NCBI GenBank assembly: GCA_017470485.1
Contig: JAFUYQ010000024.1
Coordinates: 1-36,048, forward strand
Direction: 5' to 3'
Length of the DNA: 36,048 nucleotides
From: Synergistaceae bacterium
Lineage (GTDB): Bacteria > Synergistota > Synergistia > Synergistales > Aminobacteriaceae
Part shown: positions 23,001 through 30,919 of the stretch, piece after piece
Layout of the letters: each line of letters begins with the position of its first letter
Numbering within the stretch: position 1 is the first letter of the stretch
Program-made: the position numbers and the translations under genes
The notes under the pieces: generated by a model
What the model saw: only the letters and a program-made list of their open reading frames with translations
Told to the model about the DNA's origin: nothing
The model's database searches: none

Positions 23001-24084
23001 TGTTGACACCAGACCGCTCGATATTGACAGCGCAATAGAAACGCAGATGCCCGAAATGTCAGGAATGGCGAAGGGCTATGCAGTAGTTCATGTTCAGGGA
23101 AGCACTAGGGAAAATGCACCGATAATATTGACCGCAAAATCAAAGGGCATAACTCTTATGGACAAGGTGAAAATCGAAAACATCTCGCTTCCCGTAACTT
23201 ACCATACCGCAAAGAACAGAGTCGAAATGACTAACGGTACTGCAAGACTCAGCGGCGGCGAAATAAAATCAGCGTTCGCGGCGAATCTCGGCGAAAAAGT
23301 TACCGAATGGAACGGAAATTTGAAGGTAGCTCATCTTGATTTCGGGAAACTCGCAAAACCGTTTCTCCCCGAAGGCGAGCTTACCGGCTCAGTAGATGTT
23401 CAAGTTACGATGAAGGGTTCGTCAACAAAATACATCGCTTTGAATTTCGCTGACGGGAAGTTCAAAACCGGCAATGGTTTTCTGAAGATGCCCATACTCG
23501 ACAAGATTACCCCCACGAAGCAGATAACATTTGACGAGATAAGCGGCTCATTTTTCTGGGACGGGCGCGATTTGTTCCTCAATCCCGGAACCGGCGCAAG
23601 GGCTGGATTTGAGGAGCCTTTGTACAGGTACGTGAACATTAACGGGGCTTTAGGCGTTCCGGGAAAAGGAATGAGGTTACTCTTTGAGGGACGCTTTGAC
23701 CTGAAGATACTCGACCAGCTCTTAGGGGCGATGAAGGGAGTCTTCCAGTACATGACCGGCGGACTTGCGCGGAATGTTCTGAGAGATGCCGCAGGAAGGG
23801 TAATGGGATTGAAGCGCAGGGATTTCCAGAACGTATCGTTCACGCTGGCTAATTCATGGGAGAAACCTCAGCTTTTAGACCTGAAGATAACGAAACCGAT
23901 TGAGGACTTCCTGCCCATAGATATTCTGAACAAGGACGAGGAAAAACAGAAAGAGGATACAGGCTTCAAAATGAGCATAAAGCTGCCTGTCGGTAAAGGT
24001 TCGCCGAGTGCTGAAGACGAAACCGCAGGCGAACAGTTCAAACAGCAGTTAATCGACAACTTGTTCAACTGGGGATTGAAGTAG
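20035..24084 (+). CDS. AsmA/TamB-like inner-membrane-anchored envelope protein
   Basis: A 1349-residue protein of the AsmA/TamB (DUF490) superfamily, whose members span the periplasm as a long beta-groove and move phospholipids or assist outer-membrane assembly. Residues 8-28 are an N-terminal membrane anchor. Nearly all the rest is short beta strands with repeating A-x-L/A-D-A-x-x-x patterns. The C-terminal part (about 1120-1310) has the TamB-like end, with LRVA/ISGSFFWDG and SFTLANSWEKPQLLDLKITKP. The start is GTG at 20035 with only a weak ribosome site. A 99-residue unit is duplicated around 563-760 (see the repeat entry). Its presence implies a diderm envelope. It is probably its own transcription unit, between a weak upstream hairpin and a strong terminator at 24092-24136. 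Confidence 0.8.
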   Translation: MRFIGSLIKYFIYLSLVLIAAGAALFWFDTGSWLVHPIAERAANFFLHPMKLEIENLDGSIRNGYSVDGLRLISGDDDFLTLNHFSVSPDWDLVLSGMDGLPFIKSLNLQGLSSDLDKVMKIAALFPPSEESQDSSPSDFELRLNPSNISIKDIWFGTPYANLKLDALTLNEAGKFILDAKLISHDKILPLKADANLNLSALEIISSNLVIGSKGTGKLIGKIQPLNAKLFLTALPLEEFMSFAPSEIKASGRIDGKFTAQDNDGNIAASGVVSMPRANVMDIPLSFRLPFTWNGKNIFTLDDVSFTTKAAAFNLSVSGDIERMRFNAKGEGKNISLTEIGRIAAPDIGLNGEGGHVKFDVSTELTDNILQSLLQRTRASAAAEVPSVSAMGIKAAENLTANINLTPNQPPRIAMGGKAFGGKIFARGEAEQDSEGNIKPKGVVMSIVGLDVPSVIRTFPDIAKVVGKTYGKITATARISDTLKVTGKVTSDKLSAYGVTLTGINAEAFYDPDRNRAELRELSANLAKGKITARANSDLGSGRFTAAADAENLELKNIPQLKQVAGLYSLRADASGNFNDTRTIRADALLTAKNMGYTGMKLGNAEIPVTFRDNVLTVSNANAELGGGSAILNALVNLNDSTFRADADIQELEMKFIPAMKDVSGKYSLKADASGRYTDINSIRADANLTARNAGFSGMNFGDINIPVTLKNSVLNIPNAKASLPGGSLALKGTANLKNTSNPTLDFTASTSGINIEQLMDAFNLQDKSMPVSGRVKGSAVVKGPLNTASMTANFNAENIKAGDIMTLKNASLNAKTDMKMSSVSARLKADNLKATEFADIPSALIEADGNMKRINIKNVNIKVNGSELKGKGSITPDMKNVMASKMDINATLKGFDLRAMLKKFMQKSPVDGVIDAKAGINGTFSQPSVYVQLTRPILYEKSEIHDIAVVASSPNPNHFKINAKARINNFRPESDIDIKIKDGIISYVVDTRPLDIDSAIETQMPEMSGMAKGYAVVHVQGSTRENAPIILTAKSKGITLMDKVKIENISLPVTYHTAKNRVEMTNGTARLSGGEIKSAFAANLGEKVTEWNGNLKVAHLDFGKLAKPFLPEGELTGSVDVQVTMKGSSTKYIALNFADGKFKTGNGFLKMPILDKITPTKQITFDEISGSFFWDGRDLFLNPGTGARAGFEEPLYRYVNINGALGVPGKGMRLLFEGRFDLKILDQLLGAMKGVFQYMTGGLARNVLRDAAGRVMGLKRRDFQNVSFTLANSWEKPQLLDLKITKPIEDFLPIDILNKDEEKQKEDTGFKMSIKLPVGKGSPSAEDETAGEQFKQQLIDNLFNWGLK
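21721..22314 (+). repeat. Tandem 99-residue internal repeat in the AsmA-like gene
   Basis: Two consecutive 297-base units encode similar sequence. QVAGLYSLRADASGNF...IRADALLTAKN starts at 21721, and DVSGKYSLKADASGRY...IRADANLTARN starts at 22018. The spacing is exactly in frame, pointing to duplication of one beta-groove module. Confidence 0.7.
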
Positions 24085-24091
24085 AAAACGC

Positions 24092-24136
24092 AAAAAAAAA
24101 TAGTCCCCTCTGAATTTTTAGCAGAGGGGATTTTTT
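24092..24136. terminator. Bidirectional intrinsic terminator
   Basis: TCCCCTCTG (24104-24112) pairs perfectly with CAGAGGGGA (24122-24130). Nine A residues precede it and six T residues follow. It serves both the AsmA-like gene (plus) and the flagellin gene (minus), which converge here. Confidence 0.9.
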
Positions 24137-24140
24137 ATGG

Positions 24141-25838
24141 CTATGAATTTCCCAAGAGGCTGAAAACAGCTTCAGGCTGCTGGTTTGCCTGAGCGAGTAC
24201 GGCACTGTTAGCCTTGCTGAGAATCTGGAACTCAATGAATCTCATTGTGGCCTTCGCGTAATCGGCATCAGTTATTCTTCCGCTGGCATCGCTGAGATTT
24301 TCGCCTGAAATTGTCATGCTCGCCAGCGTATGTCCGAGAGCATTGCCGTAAGACACTATTTGGGTTCTCTGTTTCACAACGCTGTCGATTGCCTCGTCAA
24401 TATAACTGATTGAACGCTGTGCAAGTTCCCTTGTCATCACGTTCACCCTGTCAACTCCGAGCATATCCGCCGAGACGTTCCCGAACTGTACGGCAAAACT
24501 TTCGTCCTGATTCGTTCCGACTTGGAATAACACTCCGTTGTTCGCAAGATGAACATTGGTGGTATAAGTACCTGTTGAGGTGAGATTGAACTTCTTTGAG
24601 TCTTCGTTCCATGACGCAAGCGTACCGGCCATAGTGTCGAAATCAACGTCAATATTCGGGTGAATTATTCCGTTCAGCTGGTGGCCTGTAACCTTCATGT
24701 CCGATATAACTGCCTCGCCTGAATGAGCGTCGAACACCGAGACCCTGAAAGTTCCCTCCTCCGAGTCCTGAATGGTATTCAGCCCGAAAGCGCGGATTAA
24801 ATCATCGTTGCCGGCAAAATATATCTCACCGTCTTTGCCGTGAACCGCACTCCTGACGATCAGAGTTGATTTTATGTCGTAGCCTTTAACGTTCCCGTCA
24901 TCATCATAGAGTGCCGAGCGCGAATGAACTGACTCCGATGTCATTTCAGTACCGTCCGAAATCACTGCGAACTCCCCTGCATTATCCGTGTAGACCGACT
25001 GCCCAAGTCCTTCGGAGATTGCATTATTGATTTTATCGGCGGCATCTTTGAGGGTATCTTCGCGGTAAAGCATGACGCTGGTAGTTCTGCCGTTGCCCTG
25101 AACAAGAGTTAATTTCTGCGGCTCATTGACAAAGAAATGACCTTCCGAATCGTAGAACTGAGGAATCTCCCATAATGCTTTGTCGTAATAAACCTCAGTA
25201 GTTCCTGTTTTGTCCTCGTTCTCGACAAGCATTGTTTCGGTAACGCTCATGATGTTTGATTTCTGAACCTGAGCTTTTCCCGGATCGGATCTGATTTCGA
25301 TTCTGTAATTGGCCTCCGCGTTCGCGACAGTACGGTTATCGCCCTCGCTGTCAAATGTGAGAAGTCCGCCTCTTACTCTTACTTTTACATTAACGTCATC
25401 GGTTGACCATAATGCGCCGGAATTTCCGTTTAGTAATTTTTTAGTGTTGAAGTTAGTGTATCTTGAGATGTAATTTATCTGGTCTTTTAGCTGTTCGATT
25501 TCTTCCTGAACATGTACTCTGTCCTGCATTGTAAGAGTATCATTACCGGCATGAACCGAGAGTTCGCGCATTCTGTGAAGAAGATCGCTTGTGTCTCCCA
25601 GTGCGCCCTCAGCAACTCTAAGCATTGATATACCGTCCTGAGCATTTTTGACAGCCATGTCATAGCCTTTAATCTGCGAGCGCATTTTCTCGCTTATTGC
25701 CAGACCAGACGCATCATCAGACGATGAATTTATCTTCAGTCCCGAAGCCAAAGGCTGAATGGATTTATTGAGCATGTCATTCGTAGCTTTAGTTACGTTT
25801 AATGCTGACAGTGATGTTAAATTATTATTTATTATCAT
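24141..25838 (-). CDS. fliC: Flagellin
   Basis: The filament subunit of the flagellum, exported unfolded through the flagellar type III channel. The 565 residues keep both conserved ends. The N-terminus (1-140) has MIINNNLTSLSALNVTKATN, IQPLASGLKINSSSDDASGLAISEKMRSQI and QDGISMLRVAEGAL. The C-terminus (480-565) has LGVDRVNVMTRELAQRSISYIDEAI, ISGENLSDASGRITDADYAKA and ILSKANSAVLAQANQQPEAVFSLLGNS. The central surface-exposed region (about 150-475) is larger than in short flagellins and carries no motif I can name. The ATG lies 48 bases from a sigma-28-like element. It is a single-gene unit ending at a strong terminator. Confidence 0.95.
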   Translation of the reverse strand: MIINNNLTSLSALNVTKATNDMLNKSIQPLASGLKINSSSDDASGLAISEKMRSQIKGYDMAVKNAQDGISMLRVAEGALGDTSDLLHRMRELSVHAGNDTLTMQDRVHVQEEIEQLKDQINYISRYTNFNTKKLLNGNSGALWSTDDVNVKVRVRGGLLTFDSEGDNRTVANAEANYRIEIRSDPGKAQVQKSNIMSVTETMLVENEDKTGTTEVYYDKALWEIPQFYDSEGHFFVNEPQKLTLVQGNGRTTSVMLYREDTLKDAADKINNAISEGLGQSVYTDNAGEFAVISDGTEMTSESVHSRSALYDDDGNVKGYDIKSTLIVRSAVHGKDGEIYFAGNDDLIRAFGLNTIQDSEEGTFRVSVFDAHSGEAVISDMKVTGHQLNGIIHPNIDVDFDTMAGTLASWNEDSKKFNLTSTGTYTTNVHLANNGVLFQVGTNQDESFAVQFGNVSADMLGVDRVNVMTRELAQRSISYIDEAIDSVVKQRTQIVSYGNALGHTLASMTISGENLSDASGRITDADYAKATMRFIEFQILSKANSAVLAQANQQPEAVFSLLGNS

Positions 25839-25885
25839 GTGAAATCAGTCCTTCAACGTAAAAGATTCCGGCTGTTAATAGTTAA

Positions 25886-25893
25886 TTATCGGG
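25886..25893 (-). promoter_or_regulatory. Putative sigma-28 -10 element of flagellin
   Basis: Minus-strand CCCGATAA matches the flagellar sigma factor -10 consensus GCCGATAA at 7 of 8 bases, 48 bases before the flagellin ATG. The expected TAAA -35 is poor (TTTA 16 bases upstream). It overlaps a small TCGGG/CCCGA hairpin (25889-25905) that may also serve as a weak end for the NuoL-like transcript. Confidence 0.4.
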
Positions 25894-25938
25894 TATAATG
25901 CCCGAAAAATAAACCCCGACTTTTCATTCCGCCCCTCA

Positions 25939-27912
25939 TCACATCATCAGGAAGCCAATCACGAACAGCAGTCCCAGCGCAAAAGTCATCAATCCGTAAG
26001 CAAGGCTCGAAGGAAGCAATGTCCCTATTGTTTCCTGCTTCGCCTCGTCCTGATAGAAGCCGAAGTCAGTATCTTCAGGGGGACGAATGAATCTTATTCT
26101 TGAAGCGTTGGAGAGAAGGAGCGTTACCGGCCCTGCGGTTATGAGATCAACGGTCTTCGCAAACAATGAACCCGTGAACGGAAGTATCAATCCTATTACC
26201 GGCCTGAAGATTCCGTTCTCAATGTTCAGCCATGACGGCCATAAATCAACGTACCTTACCTGACCTTTAACCTTCTCAATCTGAAGCACCCTCCTTATGA
26301 AAAGGAAGTAGACCGCTATTCCGATTGAAATTGAAATCAATGAGCCTTCAAGATTCTCGAACGAGAAGTAATGAACCGCATGATGATGTTCAGGGCCGTT
26401 CATGAAGTTTGAACCGAGTATTGCAATTCTGTCGCCTATGTCCGCCGGAAGAAAGCCGATTAACGGAAGCATTGCCGCCGATAAAACGAGTACAGCCGCG
26501 TTTGAACGTGAAATATAAATTTCCTTCTGGTGCATTTCCGGCGACGGCTCAGCGATGAACAGGGCATAGAAAAGTTTTATAACGTAAGCAGTCGTTAAGC
26601 CCCCCGAAATCAAGAACAGCCATTCGCAGACACTGAACATGAATCTTTCAGCGGCTGCGCTCATGAATGGTAACGTTCCCGAAGCATGGCCGAGAGCGTG
26701 AATATGCTCAACGATTGCCTCATGGATTAGAGTTTTCCCCAAGTAGCCGTTCCAGAGAGGCGCACCCATTAGGCCGAGTCCCCCCATCAAAAACGCAAAC
26801 ATTAAAACTCTCTTGCCCTTCCCGAATCCGCGAATGTCATTGAGATTCAGCTTGTGAGTGTTCATGTGAACGACACCGGCGCAGAGGAACAGTACCAGCT
26901 TTATTAGCGAATGGCCGACCATGTAAAGAATCGTTCCCCTGACCGCTAAATCGTTGTCAATCCCTAAGAAACACTGCATTGATACTCCCGTTAAGATGAA
27001 ACCGAGCTGGGACATTGACGAACACGCAAGAGTCCTCTTAATGTTCACAGAGAAGACCGCAAGCACCGCGCCGAGTACCATAGTGATTACGGCAAGCACC
27101 AGTAGCATGAATCCCCATTTAGGGTCATGAAGGAACAATCCCGAACTAAGCACAATGATTCCGAAAAGCCCCGACTTTGTGAGTAGTCCTGAGAGCAGTG
27201 CGCTTGACGGTGCAGGGGCGGCAGTATGAGCGGTCGGAAGCCATATATGCGAGGGGAAGATTGCCGCTTTGGCCGCGAACCCGACGAACACTAAGAAGCC
27301 CGGAACATAAAGCGGTGATTTGTCCTGAAGGTTAAATTTCGCTAGAGCCTCGATGTCAAGAGTGCCTGTGTAGTTGTAGAGGAGTATAAGCCCTGTGAGG
27401 GTAACGAGTCCGCCGATTATCGCTATTGCAAGATAAGTCTGGGCAGCCCTCTGAGCTTCTGGTGTCTCGTCCTGTACGACCATTATGTAAGAGAACAGCG
27501 ACATCATCTCAAAGAACATGAATGTTGTGTATAAGTCTCCCGAAATGAAAACGCCCATTATTGAGCCGAGTGTCATGAGGACATAGAGGTAATAGCGGTT
27601 TCTGTTCCTGTGATGGCGGAGGTATTCGCGGGAAAAAATAGTTGTTGCTGACCACATGAACGCTATGATTACGGCATAGATGAATCTAAATCCGTCGAGC
27701 GATAATTTCATTCCCAGTCCGCAGACACCGGGTATTATTAATTCAGAGCCTAGACTCCCCCATAATGACAGGACAGCCGCAAGCTCTATCAGACAGACAA
27801 CATCAGCGGTATAATCGCGGACGATACGGCTTTTTCTCCCCAGACAGTAAGAAATAAGCCCCCCTGCCATCGGCCAGAGTATCAGGAATAAAAGCGCATA
27901 ATTTCCCTTCAT
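25939..27912 (-). CDS. NuoL/MrpD/HyfB-like proton-conducting membrane subunit
   Basis: A 657-residue polytopic protein of the proton-conducting transporter family. This family includes the antiporter-like subunits of complex I, Mrp Na+/H+ antiporters and group 4 hydrogenases. I chose the ATG at 27912 because AGGAG lies 12 bases upstream and directly abuts the in-frame TTG at 27924. The conserved core is visible: FEMMSLFSYIMVV with the helix-5 Glu (about residue 135), GFAAKAAIFPSHIWLPTAHTAAPAPSSALLSG with the helix-7 Lys (about 215), and KRTLACSSMSQLGFI (about 300). The C-terminal extension carries extra hydrophobic segments. It is flanked by flagellin and the divergent cheV, with no other complex subunits adjacent. 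Which complex it joins is open; a related gene is cut by the right edge 8 kb away. Confidence 0.82.
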   Translation of the reverse strand: MKGNYALLFLILWPMAGGLISYCLGRKSRIVRDYTADVVCLIELAAVLSLWGSLGSELIIPGVCGLGMKLSLDGFRFIYAVIIAFMWSATTIFSREYLRHHRNRNRYYLYVLMTLGSIMGVFISGDLYTTFMFFEMMSLFSYIMVVQDETPEAQRAAQTYLAIAIIGGLVTLTGLILLYNYTGTLDIEALAKFNLQDKSPLYVPGFLVFVGFAAKAAIFPSHIWLPTAHTAAPAPSSALLSGLLTKSGLFGIIVLSSGLFLHDPKWGFMLLVLAVITMVLGAVLAVFSVNIKRTLACSSMSQLGFILTGVSMQCFLGIDNDLAVRGTILYMVGHSLIKLVLFLCAGVVHMNTHKLNLNDIRGFGKGKRVLMFAFLMGGLGLMGAPLWNGYLGKTLIHEAIVEHIHALGHASGTLPFMSAAAERFMFSVCEWLFLISGGLTTAYVIKLFYALFIAEPSPEMHQKEIYISRSNAAVLVLSAAMLPLIGFLPADIGDRIAILGSNFMNGPEHHHAVHYFSFENLEGSLISISIGIAVYFLFIRRVLQIEKVKGQVRYVDLWPSWLNIENGIFRPVIGLILPFTGSLFAKTVDLITAGPVTLLLSNASRIRFIRPPEDTDFGFYQDEAKQETIGTLLPSSLAYGLMTFALGLLFVIGFLMM

Positions 27913-28006
27913 GTCAAAATTCAACTCCTGTGAAATAATTTCATCGTGGATTGAAGCTATTATATCAGGGGCAGTACAGATTCAATGAAAGCGAATCACG
28001 ATTGCT

Positions 28007-28015
28007 TGTGATAAT
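28007..28015 (+). promoter_or_regulatory. Extended -10 promoter of the cheV-rpoD operon, with leader hairpin
   Basis: TG-T-GATAAT is an extended -10 element 57 bases before the cheV ATG. The transcript would begin close to an 8-pair hairpin (28019-28026 with 28036-28043, one wobble) in the leader. The remainder of the 159-base divergent region shows no other signal I can name. Confidence 0.4.
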
Positions 28016-28071
28016 ATATAGCTACATGTCAGCTTTGTAGTTATTATTCAGAGCGGAGGCCTTAATCAAAA

Positions 28072-29007
28072 ATGCAGGAAGTAAAAAAAGTTACCACTGA
28101 AGCCGGAACTAATGAATGGCAGTTGGTCGTGTTCGTTCTCGGCGATCAGTCTTTCGCAATCAACGTTGACAAGACAAGAGAAATATTACGCTGGCCCGGC
28201 GTGCGTTCAATCCCTGACGCTCCTGTAGCATTAATCGGTATCACTTCAGTACGCGGTGAAGTCCTTCCGATGGTGGATCTGAGAATCTTTCTCGGTATCC
28301 CCCCAGTAACTCCTATGGAGCAGAGCAAAGTTATCATAGCAGAATTTAACGAGGTCAAATTAGGATTCGTGGTTGACGCTGTAGAGAGAATTTACCGAAT
28401 CAAATCCGAAGACCTCGACGCAAGCATGACAGGAAAATATCTGGGCGACTGGATCCTCTACGTCATAAAGAGAGATTCAAGAAACGTTCTTCTCCTCGAC
28501 TATGAGGCAATCGTTCAGACCATAAGCCCTCAGTTAGTCATTCAGCACTCAGGAGATCCCGGAAAAGCCGTTACCATGATGGAAGGCGTAGGACACCCCG
28601 GCGATTATCACATCATCGTTGCCGAAGACTCGCCGTTAATCAGGAAGCAGGTCGAGGACGCTTTGATGGCAAGCGGATTCACTGACCTTCATATCTGCCC
28701 TGACGGCAAAGTCGCCTATGATGCCATTGTCGGCGCAAACGAACACTGCGATCTCCTCATCACTGACGTTGAAATGCCCAGACTTGACGGCCTCACATTG
28801 ACCAGACGCATAAAGGAGAACCCTGACACAAAGAACATACCGATAATAGTATTCTCGTCAATAATGGCCAACGACATCAAGAACAAGGCCGCAAGCGTAG
28901 GAGCTAACTATCAGGTTACGAAGCCCGAAATCACACAGCTCATTGAGTGCGTGGTCAAAGTGATACGCGAGAAGCAGGAACGCGAAACAACGGAGGCAGC
29001 AAGCTGA
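28072..29007 (+). CDS. cheV: Chemotaxis coupling/adaptation protein CheV
   Basis: CheV joins a CheW domain to a response-regulator receiver. It couples chemoreceptors to CheA and takes part in adaptation when phosphorylated. Residues 15-155 form the CheW domain (WQLVVFVLGDQSFAINVDKTREILR, ITSVRGEVLPMVDLRIFLG). Residues 180-300 form the receiver. Its acidic pair is at 185-186 (VAEDSPLIRK), the phospho-acceptor is Asp232 in LLITDVEMPRLDG, and the conserved Lys is in QVTKPE. All catalytic positions are kept. GGAGG lies about 15 bases before the ATG. It is the first of five plus-strand genes with short gaps leading to rpoD. Confidence 0.93.
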   Translation: MQEVKKVTTEAGTNEWQLVVFVLGDQSFAINVDKTREILRWPGVRSIPDAPVALIGITSVRGEVLPMVDLRIFLGIPPVTPMEQSKVIIAEFNEVKLGFVVDAVERIYRIKSEDLDASMTGKYLGDWILYVIKRDSRNVLLLDYEAIVQTISPQLVIQHSGDPGKAVTMMEGVGHPGDYHIIVAEDSPLIRKQVEDALMASGFTDLHICPDGKVAYDAIVGANEHCDLLITDVEMPRLDGLTLTRRIKENPDTKNIPIIVFSSIMANDIKNKAASVGANYQVTKPEITQLIECVVKVIREKQERETTEAAS

Positions 29008-29690
29008 TATTACCATTCTGGAACAGTGAGCTTCATGTGGAAGTATCGTCATGGTTTCCGTTCGGCAGGGATTATCAGCCTGTCTCAGTGAACAGGTTTT
29101 ATGATTCTGAGCTGAGAAGTATTGCCGGTTCATGTATGGATTTGGACAGCGAATTTTTCTTCATGGCCTCGCCCTACACCGGCTGTGTCGGGAATCTTCC
29201 GCGTGAAAATTTCTTCAGGTATCAGCCCGACAGTATCTTCAATCTCGGTTTCCTGTTGATACTTGGATATTCCGAGAAGGCCGAAAGAGCTGTTATATTG
29301 TCGCTCGGACTGGGCGGCGCAAAACAGGGACTCAGTGCCGGAATAACGACATGTTCGGTATGGAATCACGGAATCTTCGAGGGTACTTCAAAAGTCATAG
29401 CGGTATCCGCTGATGATCCTTTCTATGAGTGCGGAGGGTATCTGCGTCTTCTGGCGAAAGTCCTTGAAGATTGCAGCCGTTTCATCGGTACGCCCGGACA
29501 GTCGTATTTTGCCGAGAAGTTCGGGTATGACCGTTTCTTCTTTTCATGGGAGAACGATAACCCTTACGACATAGCGGCGAGCGGATTACTATCGGAGTTT
29601 GAATTTGACGGGACGAGGGAAATTGTCGGGCAGTCGCCGCAGGAGGATTTTCCGTCGTTCACGGGAACAGCGTTGAGCTTCGAGCGTTAA
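29004..29690 (+). CDS. Unknown protein between cheV and rpoD (non-standard start)
   Basis: I do not recognise a family. The open frame of about 229 residues is rich in aromatic residues (FFFMASPYTGCVGNLPRENFFRYQPDSIF, FGYDRFFFSWENDNPYD) and has no signal peptide or membrane helix. No ATG or TTG sits near the expected site. GGAGG (28992-28996) lies 7 bases before a CTG at 29004, which overlaps the cheV stop, so a CTG start is plausible. The next GTG is at 29037. An earlier GTG (28947) would overlap cheV by 61 bases. The long open frame, codon pattern and position in the operon argue that it is real. Its neighbours suggest no clear role. Confidence 0.6.
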   Translation: MILPFWNSELHVEVSSWFPFGRDYQPVSVNRFYDSELRSIAGSCMDLDSEFFFMASPYTGCVGNLPRENFFRYQPDSIFNLGFLLILGYSEKAERAVILSLGLGGAKQGLSAGITTCSVWNHGIFEGTSKVIAVSADDPFYECGGYLRLLAKVLEDCSRFIGTPGQSYFAEKFGYDRFFFSWENDNPYDIAASGLLSEFEFDGTREIVGQSPQEDFPSFTGTALSFER

Positions 29691-29719
29691 AGTGTTTCAA
29701 AGTAAGGAGTTGTATATAA

Positions 29720-30910
29720 TTGGCGAATGAAAAAGAAAAATTAAAAGAGAAATCATCACAGTCAGGAGCTGCGGAAAAAACAGACAAACCAGCTTCTTCC
29801 GCCTCAAGATCCAAATCATCAAAGGCAAATCCTTCAGCCTCAAAAGGCGTAAGCGCATTACTTGACGAGGCAGGCGGAAGGGGTTACGTAACTCATGACG
29901 ATATAGAACGGCATGTACCCGTTGAAACGTGGGACGCTGATACACTCGACAGGATTTTCACGAACCTTCAGGAAATGGGCGTTGATGTTGTCGATAAGGC
30001 AAGTATCGGGAAAATGCCGGCTCAGAACGATGCACGCGAGGAGTTCATTCCGACGATTGACAGCGAAATGGGGAAACTTGACGACATTCCGCTCACCGAC
30101 CCCGTAAGAATGTACCTGCGTGAAATCGGTAAAGTTTCGCTCCTCACCGCCGCCGAAGAAGTCGAACTCGCCAAAAGAATGGAAAACGGCGATATTGATG
30201 CCAAAAAAAGACTCATTGACGCAAATTTAAGACTGGTCGTCAGTATCGCTAAGAAATACATAGGCAGGGGAATGCTCTTTCTCGATTTGATTCAGGAGGG
30301 CAATTTAGGATTAATTCGAGCGGTTGAGAAGTTCGATTACCGAAGGGGCTTCAAGTTCAGCACTTACGCAACATGGTGGATAAGACAGGCCATTACCCGT
30401 GCAATCGCTGATCAGGCTAGAACGATTCGAGTCCCTGTCCACATGGTAGAGACAATCAACAAGATGGTGAGAATGTCGCGTCTTCTAGTGCAGGAATTAG
30501 GCCGCGAACCGACTGACGATGAGATAGCCGCCAAGATGGGCATCGAGCCTGCAAGGGTCGAGGAAATCAGGAGAATTTCACAGCTTCCAGTCTCTCTTGA
30601 GACTCCAATCGGCGAGGAGGAGGACTCCCAATTAGGCGACTTCATCGAGGATCATGAGCTTCCGAGTCCTGACGAGGCAGCAGCAGGACACCTTCTTCAT
30701 GAACAGATTGAGGAAATGTTAGCGACACTTTCAGAGCGTGAACGTGAGGTTCTACACTTCAGGTTCGGACTTGAGGACGGGCATTCATACACGCTTGAGG
30801 AGGTCGGAAAGAAATTCAATGTAACCCGCGAGAGAATCAGACAGATAGAGGCGAAGGCACTCCGCAAACTCAGACAGCCGAGCAAAAAACTGAAAGATTT
30901 TCTGGATTAG
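29720..30910 (+). CDS. rpoD: RNA polymerase primary sigma factor (RpoD/SigA)
   Basis: The housekeeping sigma factor. The 396 residues show a region 1.1-like part ([22 protein letters not shown]), region 1.2 ([22 protein letters not shown]), and region 2 ([22 protein letters not shown], then [22 protein letters not shown], which reads the -10 box). Regions 3 and 4 follow, with helix-turn-helix [29 protein letters not shown], which reads the -35. The start is TTG at 29720 with AAGGAG 10 bases upstream. An out-of-frame ATG at 29727 opens a five-codon frame. No dnaG is upstream, unlike the common rpsU-dnaG-rpoD order. It lies 29 bases after an unknown gene and 9 bases before an ion-channel gene. 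Confidence 0.95.
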   Translation: MANEKEKLKEKSSQSGAAEKTDKPASSASRSKSSKANPSASKGVSALLDEAGGRGYVTHDDIERHVPVETWDADTLDRIFTNLQEMGVDVVDKASIGKMPAQNDAREEFIPTIDSEMGKLDDIPLTDPVRMYLREIGKVSLLTAAEEVELAKRMENGDIDAKKRLIDANLRLVVSIAKKYIGRGMLFLDLIQEGNLGLIRAVEKFDYRRGFKFSTYATWWIRQAITRAIADQARTIRVPVHMVETINKMVRMSRLLVQELGREPTDDEIAAKMGIEPARVEEIRRISQLPVSLETPIGEEEDSQLGDFIEDHELPSPDEAAAGHLLHEQIEEMLATLSEREREVLHFRFGLEDGHSYTLEEVGKKFNVTRERIRQIEAKALRKLRQPSKKLKDFLD

Positions 30911-30919
30911 GGGGCGTAA

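Noticed and set aside
29715..29720. TATAAT as an rpoD promoter
   Set aside because: It overlaps the TTG start itself, so a transcript from it would begin inside the gene; it is probably chance in an AT-rich leader.
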